A stretch of 64,000 bases of DNA from NCBI GenBank assembly GCA_003258795.1, contig QHMH01000013.1, positions 15,864-79,863 of the forward strand, written 5' to 3'. This DNA is from Candidatus Melainabacteria bacterium. GTDB lineage: Bacteria; Cyanobacteriota; Vampirovibrionia; Gastranaerophilales; Gastranaerophilaceae. The translations under genes were made by a program, and so were the position numbers. This document shows, one piece after another, positions 9,901 to 18,362 of the stretch (positions are counted from its first letter, which is position 1; every line of letters starts with the position of its first letter). The notes below the pieces were generated by a model. It did no database searches and was not told the origin of the DNA. It saw nothing but the letters and a program-made list of their open reading frames with translations.

Positions 9901-10825
9901 TTAAGTCAATGTTGACATCTTTATATCGAACTTTGAGATCTTTTATGTTTACGTAATTTCCCTTTATTTTTGTAAGAGCGTGTATTGTTACGTCCTCATT
10001 TACAAAAAATGGTTTTGCAATACCCTTCAATTTAAGCGAAAAATTTGAAATTTTTGTATTGGAATTTACAATATCAGAATTTAAGGATTTTGCTTGTATA
10101 TTTACCAAGCCTTGTATTTTCTCGATATAATCTTGGCTTGCAAGTTTTAAATATGGTTCTATTTCTTTCAAATTAAGATTTGAAATTGTTCCATTAAACG
10201 AAGTGTTTTTTAAGTCGAATTTAAAAGGAATTTTTACTTCTGTGTTAAATACAGTATTTTGACCATTAAGCTTAATAATAGTGTGCGTGTTAAGATCAAT
10301 CCATTTTTTTGTGGAGTGTGCGATAAAATATGTTCCATTTATGATTATATTTTTCTTGTTATATTTATCGTTAAAGTTAATGTTGTAGCTTGATATATTA
10401 ACCTTAGCATTTTTGAGAGAAATTTTAGATTTAGAATTTTTTATTATCAGATAATCTCCAATGAAAAATTGTTTATTTTCATTCAATGACATTTTTGCAT
10501 CTATTTTATCTGAGTAAAAATTCTTTATACAAATTTCGTTAAATAAAAGAGGAAATAGGCTTATTTCAATTTTTGGATTTTTTACTAAAAGAGGTTTTCC
10601 GCTTCTTTCGGAAATCGAGAATTCGTCAGCAGTTAACCAAATTGAAGGTGTAAAACCAGATTTAATTTTTGCATTTTTGTAATCGACATTGACCCCAAGT
10701 TCTTTCTGTATCGTTTGAACTATGAGGTCTTTATTTTTTTCTGGATTAGCGATTTTGGGTAATCCAAAAAAGTATAATCCATATATTAAAGTTAATATGA
10801 ATATCGATGTTAATATTTTTCGCAT
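6950..10825 (-). CDS. Large AsmA/TamB-like envelope protein (1291 residues)
   Basis: A single N-terminal membrane anchor (residues about 4-22) is followed by about 1250 residues of repeated short beta strands rich in 'G.I' and 'N.K' turns, and the C-terminal region has the AsmA-like pattern of the YhdP/AsmA_2 family (for example 'LNGSCGFRVKDGRMPQLGSL', 'FNILKGKTNDINIMSKGKNLSIFITGKYD'). Such proteins form long beta-grooves that carry phospholipids between inner and outer membranes. No ribosome site is visible; instead TAAAAT ends 7 bases before the ATG, fitting a leaderless message. It follows the lipid and glycan theme of this region. TamB, YhdP and AsmA cannot be separated with certainty by eye. 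Confidence 0.75.
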   Translation of the reverse strand: MRKILTSIFILTLIYGLYFFGLPKIANPEKNKDLIVQTIQKELGVNVDYKNAKIKSGFTPSIWLTADEFSISERSGKPLLVKNPKIEISLFPLLFNEICIKNFYSDKIDAKMSLNENKQFFIGDYLIIKNSKSKISLKNAKVNISSYNINFNDKYNKKNIIINGTYFIAHSTKKWIDLNTHTIIKLNGQNTVFNTEVKIPFKFDLKNTSFNGTISNLNLKEIEPYLKLASQDYIEKIQGLVNIQAKSLNSDIVNSNTKISNFSLKLKGIAKPFFVNEDVTIHALTKIKGNYVNIKDLKVRYKDVNIDLNGSIANFDNPRLNLNLKIKDTKSENVLGLIPYADFPDVDLNLKAMKDYGIYSVVNGSLDITGNAKKPELNGEFIAKDVYILRPLDIPKATIKLKFVKDKVHFDAFVPASLKENVTVKGYVELFNKKLVDFTVNSTQNVNLKIAEIVLKPLHEMLNFELGPVPIMDVNGLGNIKLRVTGNKISPHLFGIFNFKNGKVKFDDLNALLKNGSGSLHFNDENMHFETKTATLNSAPIKIEGDCNVRGILSFDVSSNGLRLNEAIKILNTSDMLNEINKMTKPIKAGSGKIDLKFNLKGQAKHIEDFIIGKNITTSGSIKLFGNDVMIFNSDIVLNKIIGNISFKNFDVDFNLKPLINNKRITFIGKIKDNKIYSKNKLNNLDLSFKDSHLKFYSGNLDFEGDKIILNKINADIDSKPILLDGRINNIDKKPTYDIYVNSKPNQKFIDKYLNKKMIAPLIIKGDIDYFARITGDLNSANIRGKINLQKAASIYFKGASLGDMNNPIALNLDANLSRTAGIIRSFRYSKIEDSGKEILLLNASGTVKERGNRFENIKIKTHIPTDAKIFNIIFKKPLIKEGLFTSNLTINGNVNSLKVLGTFNLFGVNIPFMDTTIKDISLNFKDKIIELRTKGEVFSNEILLYANLKNTLNPPYIINHAQISLGNLNVNAFLKHLDKINLEDVDKVTEENNSQNFDINLLTINNLNLKARSVYVRNLSAKNVDVNLKLKKGVLSIDKLRFVTAEGVINGDLKYNFKNSKMSISMLADGINANLISQALFDIKNQIYGKLTGEIYLSCDGKSHKTCMRTLNGSCGFRVKDGRMPQLGSLEYLLKSSSVIKSGVTGLTVNNIIDILTPLKTGDFESITGNFNILKGKTNDINIMSKGKNLSIFITGKYDFSSSVASLDIYGKLSKKISNALGFVGNASINTLFNLIPGVNLSKSNQAEFIKIINKIPMLELNTKDFRIFNAKIEGDLNSEDYVQSFKWID

Positions 10826-10866
10826 TTTGAATATTTTAGCATATTTTAAAGTAGAAAAAAAATATA

Positions 10867-11439
10867 TTAAAAATTATCACAAAGTAATTCAAAATAGCTT
10901 TTTGGATGTTTACAAGTTGGACATTGTTCAGGAGCTTGTGTTGATTTTATAATTCTTCCACAATTTCTACATTTCCACAAAACTTGCGTAGGTCTTTTAA
11001 ATACAAGAGATTCTTCGACATTTTTCAATAACGTTCTGAATCGTAATTCGTGATGTTTTTCTGCTTCAAGAACTTGTTTAAATGTGTCTGAAATCTCATC
11101 AAACCCCTCTTCTTTTGCAATAATAGAAGCTTCAAAGTAGAGTTTTGACCATTCTTCGTGTTCTCCGTCTGCGGAAAATTTTAAATTTTCTGCGGTTGAA
11201 CCTAATAAAAATGGATAGTTTGATTTCACATCAAAGTGACCATTTCCTATGTGCTTATAAAAAAGTTTAGCGTGTTCTTTTTCATTGTTAGCTGTTTCTA
11301 TAAATAATGCTGAAATTTGTTCATATCCTTCTTTTTTTGCAACAGATGCAAAATACGTATATCTATTACGTGCTTGAGATTCTCCAGCAAAAGCATTTGC
11401 AAGATTTAATTCTGTTTTTGTACCCTTAAGATTTTTCAT
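10867..11439 (-). CDS. rbr: Rubrerythrin
   Basis: Rubrerythrin reduces hydrogen peroxide in anaerobes using a di-iron site and a rubredoxin-type iron centre. The 190 residues contain the ferritin-like four-helix domain with iron ligands in 'AGESQARNRY' and 'ANNEKEHAKLFYKH' and again in 'EASIIAKEEGFDEI' and 'EAEKHHELRF', followed by a C-terminal rubredoxin-like knuckle with C-x2-C and C-x2-C pairs (CRNCG ... CPTCKHP). A strong ribosome site (AAGGAG) precedes the ATG. The upstream stretch carries TTTGATT twice, 11 bases apart, which may belong to the promoter. Confidence 0.95.
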   Translation of the reverse strand: MKNLKGTKTELNLANAFAGESQARNRYTYFASVAKKEGYEQISALFIETANNEKEHAKLFYKHIGNGHFDVKSNYPFLLGSTAENLKFSADGEHEEWSKLYFEASIIAKEEGFDEISDTFKQVLEAEKHHELRFRTLLKNVEESLVFKRPTQVLWKCRNCGRIIKSTQAPEQCPTCKHPKSYFELLCDNF

Positions 11440-11494
11440 AGTTACTCCTTGATATTTTCAATCAAAGGTTAAATCAAAGTTTTAAAAATGTGAA

Positions 11495-12463
11495 TCAGTC
11501 GTAAAGGTAATAAGTTAGAGCTAAAAGGATTGAAAAGAATAAGACAATATTTCTTGAAAGACATAATCTCAACATAAAATAATTATCTTTGTCATCTTTA
11601 AGTCTTGTGATTGGTCCCATCCACAACTTTTGTGTTGTATCTTCATTCATCATCAATTCATTAAGTTCTACGGCATAAGGGAAAATTAGTAAAGTTAAAA
11701 GCGATTGAATTGGTAGAATGTCATAAACTATGCCAAGGATTAGAAATAGATATGCCCAAACATATAGTAGTAGTTGAAAAAATATTGCCTTGTGTTTGTT
11801 TAGAAGACATACAGCAAGGGTATTTTTATTGTTTTTAATATCTGCATCATAATCCATAATAGAATGTGTGTGTGCAACATTTGCAATCAGTATCCCAACT
11901 ATAAAAGAAGAAATTAAATTTACTCCGTCAAAAGGGTTCCCACCAGCAACAATATAAGCTCCAGACATTATCAATGGACCAAAAATAATTCCAATTGCCA
12001 ATTCTCCAAGACCTTTCGAATTTAAGTTGAATGGAGGAAGAGAATAAGATATTGCAAGCAAAGCTCCAAGCATAGCAATTTGAATGATTATAAAACCACA
12101 CATAAATGCAAGGTATATTCCTATTAGAGAAGCAATTGTACAACAAAAGATTATGGCAAATAAAAGGGTTTTAGATGAGATAATATTTTGTTCTAAATAA
12201 AAACATTTGTGAGAACGACTGTTTTCAACAATTGTTACATTTTCTTTGTAAGCCCTAACATTTCCACTTGTCCAATCACGATAATCATCAAGCATATTTA
12301 TTGCGGCTTGAACTAAGACAACACCTAATAATCCCAAAAAAGAATATTGAAAATTTATATCGTATCTTGCGGAGGCAAGACAGACAGCTAAAAAATAAGG
12401 GATTACGGACAATATGAGGGAATACCCTCTTGAAATCATGAACCAAAGAGAAAATCTGTTCAT
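11495..12463 (-). CDS. UbiA-family prenyltransferase, probably MenA-like
   Basis: The polytopic protein (about eight membrane helices) has the two Asp-rich motifs of UbiA prenyltransferases: 'NMLDDYRDW' (N...D..D) and 'DYDADIKNNKNTLAV' (DxxxD...TLAV). Enzymes with this second motif form typically prenylate 1,4-dihydroxy-2-naphthoate in menaquinone synthesis at the inner membrane. I start at 12463, where GGGAG lies seven bases upstream of ATG; a 28-residue upstream extension with low-complexity hydrophobic residues is unlikely. No other men genes are next to it, so the substrate is inferred, and UbiA-type or chlorophyll-synthase-type relatives are alternatives. Confidence 0.72.
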   Translation of the reverse strand: MNRFSLWFMISRGYSLILSVIPYFLAVCLASARYDINFQYSFLGLLGVVLVQAAINMLDDYRDWTSGNVRAYKENVTIVENSRSHKCFYLEQNIISSKTLLFAIIFCCTIASLIGIYLAFMCGFIIIQIAMLGALLAISYSLPPFNLNSKGLGELAIGIIFGPLIMSGAYIVAGGNPFDGVNLISSFIVGILIANVAHTHSIMDYDADIKNNKNTLAVCLLNKHKAIFFQLLLYVWAYLFLILGIVYDILPIQSLLTLLIFPYAVELNELMMNEDTTQKLWMGPITRLKDDKDNYFMLRLCLSRNIVLFFSILLALTYYLYD

Positions 12464-12576
12464 TGTAAAACTCCCGTGTTTGAGTAAATTATGGAAGAAT
12501 GTTAGCACAAAAAAATGGTTTTTACAAAAATAGTAAAAAACAGGCAAAAACTATTGTAGCAATCATAATAAAAAAA

Positions 12577-13632
12577 TTATATAATAGATTTAATCTTGTG
12601 TTTTTCTACAAAAGGATAAACACTGCATTTGTCACAAGGCGATTTTGGTTTTAATCCATATTTTATATTTTTTTTAGCTCTTACAATTTTAGGGTCATTC
12701 ATTGCATTCAAAAATCCAATTTCAAATACGTTTAATTTTGAAAAAGAATTTAAATTGTTTGCCATACAGCAACCACAAAGAGTTCCATCAAATAAAATCA
12801 ATGGGTTTTTCCAAAGGCTAATACAATAGAACCAACTATCTTTTCCTGATTTATAATCTGCGACAAATTGTTCATATGGGTCAAAATATTGAACTCCAGT
12901 TTGTTCAAAAACTTTCTTTTTATTTATTACAGGAGAGTAGTTCGGATTGTAATTTACCCTAAATATTATTTGCATGTCTAAATCTTTAGCTAATTCCTTG
13001 GCTAAAGGAATTTCGTGTTCATTGTGACCAAATAGAATAAATTTATATGTAAGTTGAGGAAAATCAGAACGATATTTCTTTTTATAAAAGTTTATTTTCC
13101 TTATATTTTCAAAAACTCTATCAATATTTCCGCCAACACGATAAATTTTGTAAACGTCATTCGTTGCCCCATCTATAGAAAAAGATAAACCTTGAAACTC
13201 TTTTTTGACGAGTAATTCTGCAATTTCATCAGGTATGTAATTTCCATTTACTCCACCATGAGCGGTGAGTAAAACATCTTTTTCTTTTGAATATTTGATA
13301 AATTCCCCAAGTTCTGGATTTAGAAAAATCTCACCTCTTGCCGATAAATCGATATGCTCAAACTTATTATCGTCAAGGAGTTTTTTGAAGTTTTTAAATT
13401 CCATTACTCCAAGAGAGTACTCATTTGGGTTAGTAACTCTCCAGCATTCAGGACATTTTAATTGGCAAATAGAACAAGGATCTATGTCGATATTTTTAGG
13501 AAGTTCGGATTTGTTTTTATAAATAAATGAGTTTTTTTCAATTCCTTCCTTAGCCGCAAGAAAATCATTGCATCCCAAGCAGAATGCGCAAGCGCCCAAA
13601 GTTGTGTTTTTAATAAATTCTCGTCTATTCAT
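12577..13632 (-). CDS. Radical SAM/SPASM-like protein with Tat-like N-terminus, copy 1
   Basis: This is the last of four tandem paralogues. The N-terminus reads MNRREFIKN then a short segment with Cys15-x2-Cys18-x2-Cys21, resembling a twin-arginine signal with a cysteine cluster. The radical SAM site is Cys56-QLK-Cys60-PE-Cys63, preceded by another Cys at 53. Central landmarks shared by all copies are 'SIDGATNDVYKIYRVGG' and 'FGHNEHEIPLAKE'. A C-terminal auxiliary-cluster region (Cys-x12-G-x4-Cys-Cys, then Cys-x2-Cys) resembles SPASM or twitch domains. It should cleave S-adenosylmethionine and modify a peptide or cofactor; substrate unknown. Its N-terminal linker has diverged most from its sisters. 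Confidence 0.8.
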   Translation of the reverse strand: MNRREFIKNTTLGACAFCLGCNDFLAAKEGIEKNSFIYKNKSELPKNIDIDPCSICQLKCPECWRVTNPNEYSLGVMEFKNFKKLLDDNKFEHIDLSARGEIFLNPELGEFIKYSKEKDVLLTAHGGVNGNYIPDEIAELLVKKEFQGLSFSIDGATNDVYKIYRVGGNIDRVFENIRKINFYKKKYRSDFPQLTYKFILFGHNEHEIPLAKELAKDLDMQIIFRVNYNPNYSPVINKKKVFEQTGVQYFDPYEQFVADYKSGKDSWFYCISLWKNPLILFDGTLCGCCMANNLNSFSKLNVFEIGFLNAMNDPKIVRAKKNIKYGLKPKSPCDKCSVYPFVEKHKIKSII

Positions 13633-13640
13633 TTCTATCT

Positions 13641-14708
13641 TTAACCTTTAAAAATTTCCTGATTGTACTTCTTTAGTCTGTTATATATATCCATATCGCA
13701 GTTTGTACAAGGTATTTCATCTTTTGGAGGATAATCATATTTGAGCATTTTCTTTGCATATCTAATATTTTTATTGTTCATTACTTTTAAATATCCTTGT
13801 TTAAAGATGTTCAAGTTTCCGAAATTTTTGCGATTTGTTCCAAGACAACAACCCAAAAATTTTCCATCAAAGTTTATTACAGGGTCATCCCAAAGAGTTT
13901 TGCAAGGAAACCAATTTGATTTTCCACTAACCCAGTCAGAAATGTATTGATCTGTCATATCGTCAAAATGTAATCCTGTTTGCTCTTCAACAAATTTTTT
14001 GTTTTTCACCGGAGAATACCAAGGTGCATAGTTTGTGTTGAAAAGTATTGGAACTCCAAGTTTTTTCGCTAATTCTTTAGCTAAAGGAATTTCGTGTTCA
14101 TTATGTCCAAACACAATAAACTTGTAGGATACAAAAGGATATTGTGAAGAATACTTGTTCTTGTAGAATAATACTTTTTTTAAATTTTCAAGAACTTTAT
14201 CTAAGTTTCCCCCAACACGGTAGATTTTGTAAACATCATTCGTTGCTCCATCAATTGAAAAAGTAAGTTCTCTACATTGAGTTTTAACGAGCAATTCTGC
14301 CATATCATCTGTTAGATAGTTTCCATTAACCCCATTAGCAGCACTATATGCAATATCCTTTTCATGTGCGTATTTTATAATTTCAGATAATTCTGGATTT
14401 AGAAAAATTTCTCCTTTATTGGATAATTCAACTTTTTCAATGTCGTATTTATCAATGAAATTTTTAAAGTCATCAAACTTTAAATATCCCAAATCAAACA
14501 ATGTTGGTTCTGTAACTCTCCAACATTGAGGGCACTTCAACTGACAGATTGTACAAGCATCTATCGATATTTTTTTTGGTAAATCAGATTTATGTCTATA
14601 AATAAAGTCATCTTCTTGTTGCTTTGAACTTTGTGCAAAGACATTACACCCTGCACATAGTGCACAAGCACAAATTCCGGTATTTTTTATAAATTGTCGT
14701 CTATCCAT
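13641..14708 (-). CDS. Radical SAM/SPASM-like protein with Tat-like N-terminus, copy 2
   Basis: The 355-residue paralogue begins MDRRQFIKNTGICACALC, with four cysteines in the signal-like segment (13, 15, 18, 21). The radical SAM cysteines are 55, 59 and 62 (CQLKCPQC) with an extra Cys at 52. The C-terminal region has 'CKTLWDDP...FDGKFLGCC' and 'PCTNC', fitting auxiliary iron-sulfur ligands. It lies 8 bp upstream of copy 1 and its ATG directly abuts the stop of copy 3, so the array is one transcription unit running leftwards. The same caveat applies as for copy 1: family clear, substrate unknown. Confidence 0.8.
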   Translation of the reverse strand: MDRRQFIKNTGICACALCAGCNVFAQSSKQQEDDFIYRHKSDLPKKISIDACTICQLKCPQCWRVTEPTLFDLGYLKFDDFKNFIDKYDIEKVELSNKGEIFLNPELSEIIKYAHEKDIAYSAANGVNGNYLTDDMAELLVKTQCRELTFSIDGATNDVYKIYRVGGNLDKVLENLKKVLFYKNKYSSQYPFVSYKFIVFGHNEHEIPLAKELAKKLGVPILFNTNYAPWYSPVKNKKFVEEQTGLHFDDMTDQYISDWVSGKSNWFPCKTLWDDPVINFDGKFLGCCLGTNRKNFGNLNIFKQGYLKVMNNKNIRYAKKMLKYDYPPKDEIPCTNCDMDIYNRLKKYNQEIFKG

Positions 14709-15767
14709 TTAAACCTCATCTGTTAATTTTATACCACATTTTTTTAATTTTTTATACATTTCACATTTTGAGCAAGGAATATTTTCTTTAGCAGGGGTAT
14801 TAAAATCAGTCAGCATTTTTTTTGCATAGATAAGAGTTTCACTATTCATAATCTCAAGATAATCTTGTTTGAAGATATTTAAATCTCCAAAAGTTTTTCC
14901 GTCCGCTTCATAACAACATCCAAAAAATTCTCCATCAAAATTAACTATTGGTTCAAGCCAAAGATTTTTGCAAGGGAAAAAAGCCCTTTTGCCCTTTTTC
15001 CAATCAGAAACGTATTGGTCATTTCTGTCAGAAAAATTCATTCCTGTTTCTTTCTCGACAAACTTTTTATCTCTTATTGGGGAGTATTGAGGAGCATAAT
15101 TCGCTTCAAAATATATTGGAATTCCAAGCTTTTTAGCTTTTTCTTTAGCTAAAGGAATTTCATGCTCGTTATGTCCAAATACAATAAATTTATATGTCAT
15201 AAACGGATACTTAGATTTATACTTCTTTTTATAAAAATTTATTTTTCTTATGTTTTCAAAGACTTTTTCAATATTTCCACCAACACGATAGATTTTATAA
15301 ACCTCATTTGTCGCTCCATCTATTGAAAAAGTTAAACCTTGAAAATCAGTTTTGACGAGCAATTCTGCAATGTTATCGGGAATGTAATTACCATTAACGC
15401 CACTCCATGCAGATAACTTAACTCCTTTATCGTGAGAAAACTCCAAAATTTTGTTGAGTTCTGGGTTTAGGAAAATTTCTCCTTTGTTAGAAATGCCAAC
15501 GGAAGTTATATTTGAGTATTTGTCAATGAATTCTTTGTAATCAGCAAATTTTAGATACCCTTTTTTAAATCTATTGGGGCAAGTAACTCTCCAACATTGA
15601 GGACAATTTAGCTGACACATAGTACAGGCATCAATTAAAATCTTTTTGGGTAACTCTGTTTTATTTTTGTAAATAAAATCATATTGTTTTGCAAAAGTAA
15701 GATTACAGCCAGTGCACATTGCGCAAGTTAATATTGTTGCATTTTTAATAAATTGGCGTCTGTCCAT
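14709..15767 (-). CDS. Radical SAM/SPASM-like protein with Tat-like N-terminus, copy 3
   Basis: The 352-residue copy begins MDRRQFIKNATILTCAMC; cysteines 15, 18 and 21 of the signal-like segment are kept although Cys13 is not. The radical SAM ligands are Cys51, 55 and 58 (CQLNCPQC). The N-terminal linker between signal and catalytic core is the shortest of the four. The C-terminus keeps 'CKNLWLEP', a 'DGEFFGCC' auxiliary motif and 'PCSKC'. Its start overlaps the end of copy 4 by 23 bp, implying translational coupling. Confidence 0.8.
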   Translation of the reverse strand: MDRRQFIKNATILTCAMCTGCNLTFAKQYDFIYKNKTELPKKILIDACTMCQLNCPQCWRVTCPNRFKKGYLKFADYKEFIDKYSNITSVGISNKGEIFLNPELNKILEFSHDKGVKLSAWSGVNGNYIPDNIAELLVKTDFQGLTFSIDGATNEVYKIYRVGGNIEKVFENIRKINFYKKKYKSKYPFMTYKFIVFGHNEHEIPLAKEKAKKLGIPIYFEANYAPQYSPIRDKKFVEKETGMNFSDRNDQYVSDWKKGKRAFFPCKNLWLEPIVNFDGEFFGCCYEADGKTFGDLNIFKQDYLEIMNSETLIYAKKMLTDFNTPAKENIPCSKCEMYKKLKKCGIKLTDEV

Positions 15768-16827
15768 TTATATCCTCTTCTGTTAATGTTATATTGGATT
15801 TTTTTAATTTTTTATAAAGATAACAGCTTGTACACGGAATGTTTTCTTTCTCTTTTGCTTTATAAACTAACATTTTTTTCGCATATCGAATATCTTCGCA
15901 ATTCATTGCTTTTAAATATCCATCTTTAAATACATTTACATTAGAAAAACAATTGTTGTGATTGGTTGCACAACAGCCTAAAAGGGCTCCGTCATAAGCT
16001 ATTGCAGGATAATCCCAAAGAGTTTTGCAAGGAAACCAATTTGTTTTTTTCTCTTCACGGTCAGATATATATTGATCTTGCAAATCGCCAAAATTCAAGC
16101 CTGTTTGTTCTTTTACAAATTTTTTGTTTTTTACTGGTGAATAATTTGGAGCATAATTTGTTACAAATTTTATGTTTGCAAAGCCATACTTTGGAAATAA
16201 TTCTTTAGCTAAAGGAATTTCGTGTTCATTGTGTCCAAATACAATAAATTTGTAGGTCATAAATGGATAATCTGATTTATGTTTTTTCTTGTAGAAATTT
16301 ATTTTATTCACATTTTCAAAAACTTTGTTTATGTCGCCACCAACACGGTAAATTTTATAAACATCATTTGTTGCACCGTCAATTGAAAGCTGAAAACCTA
16401 AAAACTCTGTTTTTACCATAAGTTCAGCAACTTTGTCAGAAATGTAATTTCCATTAACACCATTCCATGCTGAAAGTTTTATTCCTTTTTCGTAAGAATA
16501 TTCAATGATTTTATCAAGTTCTGGATTTAGGAAAATTTCTCCTTTATTAGAAAGTTCTACTTTTTCTATTTTATAATTGTCTACAAGATTTTTGAAATTT
16601 TTGAATTCTAAAAATCCAAGTTTGTTTGCTGTTGAACACGTGTTCCTCCAACATTCGGGACAACTTAATTGGCATATTGAGCTTGCATCAAGTTGAATGT
16701 TTTTAGGAAGATTAGACGTTGATTTGTATGAAAAATTTGAGTGTAGTTTAGAAAAGCTTCTATTACATCCCAAACATAATGCACAGGTACAAATAGCTGT
16801 ATTTTTAATAAATTGTCGTCTATCCAT
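15745..16827 (-). CDS. Radical SAM/SPASM-like protein with Tat-like N-terminus, copy 4
   Basis: This 360-residue copy is first of the four in transcription order. It begins MDRRQFIKNTAICTCALC with cysteines at 13, 15, 18 and 21. Its radical SAM ligands are Cys52, 56 and 59 (CQLSCPEC); the extra Cys that precedes this motif in the sisters is Ser here, so that residue is probably not essential. It has an additional Cys shortly after the motif ('RNTCSTA'). The C-terminal tail 'EEDINGQTPIY' is read through the start of copy 3. It begins 26 bp after the B12-binding radical SAM gene and is presumably co-transcribed with it. Confidence 0.8.
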   Translation of the reverse strand: MDRRQFIKNTAICTCALCLGCNRSFSKLHSNFSYKSTSNLPKNIQLDASSICQLSCPECWRNTCSTANKLGFLEFKNFKNLVDNYKIEKVELSNKGEIFLNPELDKIIEYSYEKGIKLSAWNGVNGNYISDKVAELMVKTEFLGFQLSIDGATNDVYKIYRVGGDINKVFENVNKINFYKKKHKSDYPFMTYKFIVFGHNEHEIPLAKELFPKYGFANIKFVTNYAPNYSPVKNKKFVKEQTGLNFGDLQDQYISDREEKKTNWFPCKTLWDYPAIAYDGALLGCCATNHNNCFSNVNVFKDGYLKAMNCEDIRYAKKMLVYKAKEKENIPCTSCYLYKKLKKSNITLTEEDINGQTPIY

Positions 16828-16853
16828 ATGTCCTTAATCCTCAAATCTTATAG

Positions 16854-18296
16854 TTAAAACGATACCACATTTTTAAGTAATCTTAACCCATATTTTGTAT
16901 AATTTAACAAAAGTTTAAGGGTTAAATTTTTATCGGTCAATTTCTTAAAAATATATGAAGGTCTTAAGTGATACTTGAGTATGACATTTTTTCTAAAATT
17001 TCGAAGTTGTTTTATACTTAAAAACTCTGTTCCTGTCGTACTTATTTTAAATGAATCTTTACCAAGCATTGCATCTTTTTTTAACCCTTCTTTGGTGGTG
17101 ACATATTCATAAATTTCAGTACCTTTGAATGGCGTCACAATGGATAATTCGATGTAATCTGCATCAATTTTGAATATCAATTTTTTAGTTTCATTTAAGT
17201 GTTTTTTCCTTTCCCAAGGAAACCCAACAAGGTAAAAACCATAAAGTAGTAGGTCATTATCTTTTATTAGTTTTGCACATTTTAAATTCTGTTCTACACT
17301 TGTTCCTTTTTTCATTTTTTTTAATGATTCATCACTTCCAGATTCAAATCCAACAGCTATCATAGAGCATCCGGCTCTTTTCATAAGTTTTAACATTTCA
17401 TCGTCGAGGGTGTTAGCTCTTGAATTTGCAACCCAATTTATATTGATTTTTGAATTTATTATAAATGTACATAAATCAACAATCAGATTTCTATTTATTG
17501 TAAATGTGTCAGCCTTAAAGAAAAAATCTTTAATATCATATTTTTCAACGCATTCAACAATTTCATCGAAGATGTTTTTTGCAGAACGGTAGCGAACTTT
17601 TTTTCCTGAAATTTTTGGAGATAAACAATAAATACAAGATGAAGGACATCCTCGAGATGTGTTAATTGTCGCCATCTTTTTGTTGGTTTGAGGGTTTATA
17701 TAAAGTTCATTGTTCATTTCTTCCCTGTCAGGAAAAGGAAGACTATCAAGGTCATCACACAAATTTTCTACGGGATTACTTTTCCAAATACCATTTTCTA
17801 TATATGAAATTCCTTCTATCTTGGACAGTTTTGATTTATCGTTGAAATGAGCCTCCATAAGGTTATCTATTAAAAACTCGACTTCTCCGCCAATTAAATA
17901 GTCTACATTTGTTAAATCAAGTTCTTCAAACAAATCTCTTTCAGGATTAAAGAATAATGCCCCTTTTAAAATTATTGCAGGTTTTGAAAACTTACCCTTT
18001 ATTTTGTTCACAATTTCTATATCATTAAAGATGCTTCCATTAGTGACACTGATAAAAATTACATCAGGTTGTTCTTTTTTTATATCAAGTTCAAGTTGTT
18101 CATAGGGTAAATTTTCACCTTGATAATCTTTGAGAAAAATATCATAATCCTTTTTCTTCAAAATAGCAGAAATATAACCCAAATCATTACAAGCTCGCAT
18201 TGCATTTGAGGTTGAAGCTTTGATGTTTACTTGACATCTGTCTTCTCCTCTTTGGTATATATCCCCTGAAGGGTAAATTAGCATAATTTTTTTCAT
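16854..18296 (-). CDS. B12-binding-domain radical SAM protein (BchE/P-methylase-like)
   Basis: The 480-residue protein has an N-terminal cobalamin-binding-like Rossmann domain (about residues 1-165, 'AMRACNDLGYISAILKKKDYDI', 'PDVIFISVTNGS', 'YLIGGEVE') followed by a radical SAM core with 'SRGCPSSCIYC' (C-x3-C-x2-C) and the downstream 'VGFESGSDESLKKMKKG' and 'GFYLVGFPWE' motifs. Relatives perform methylations, cyclisations or other modifications of lipids, porphyrins and natural products. The usual B12-coordinating DxHxxG signature is not obvious, so a B12-free variant is possible. TATAAT ends six bases before its ATG and there is no ribosome site. It heads the operon containing the four smaller radical SAM genes. 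Confidence 0.75.
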   Translation of the reverse strand: MKKIMLIYPSGDIYQRGEDRCQVNIKASTSNAMRACNDLGYISAILKKKDYDIFLKDYQGENLPYEQLELDIKKEQPDVIFISVTNGSIFNDIEIVNKIKGKFSKPAIILKGALFFNPERDLFEELDLTNVDYLIGGEVEFLIDNLMEAHFNDKSKLSKIEGISYIENGIWKSNPVENLCDDLDSLPFPDREEMNNELYINPQTNKKMATINTSRGCPSSCIYCLSPKISGKKVRYRSAKNIFDEIVECVEKYDIKDFFFKADTFTINRNLIVDLCTFIINSKININWVANSRANTLDDEMLKLMKRAGCSMIAVGFESGSDESLKKMKKGTSVEQNLKCAKLIKDNDLLLYGFYLVGFPWERKKHLNETKKLIFKIDADYIELSIVTPFKGTEIYEYVTTKEGLKKDAMLGKDSFKISTTGTEFLSIKQLRNFRKNVILKYHLRPSYIFKKLTDKNLTLKLLLNYTKYGLRLLKNVVSF

Positions 18297-18362
18297 GTTT
18301 TAATTATATCACTCATATATTATGTATGATATAATTTTTTCGTAAAATTTGGAGAGAAAAGT
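18297..18362. promoter_or_regulatory. Divergent promoter region between B12 radical SAM gene and cdsA
   Basis: Two TATAAT hexamers face opposite ways: one on the minus strand at 18303-18308, six bases from the ATG at 18296 (leaderless type), and one on the plus strand at 18330-18335, which precedes a GGAGAG ribosome site and the cdsA ATG at 18363. Matching -35 boxes are not convincing in this AT-rich stretch. Confidence 0.5.

Noticed and set aside
7575..10952. Several plus-strand frames opposite the AsmA/TamB-like gene
   Set aside because: They are hydrophobic, lack ribosome sites and mirror the coding strand; the minus-strand frame is continuous over 3.9 kb.
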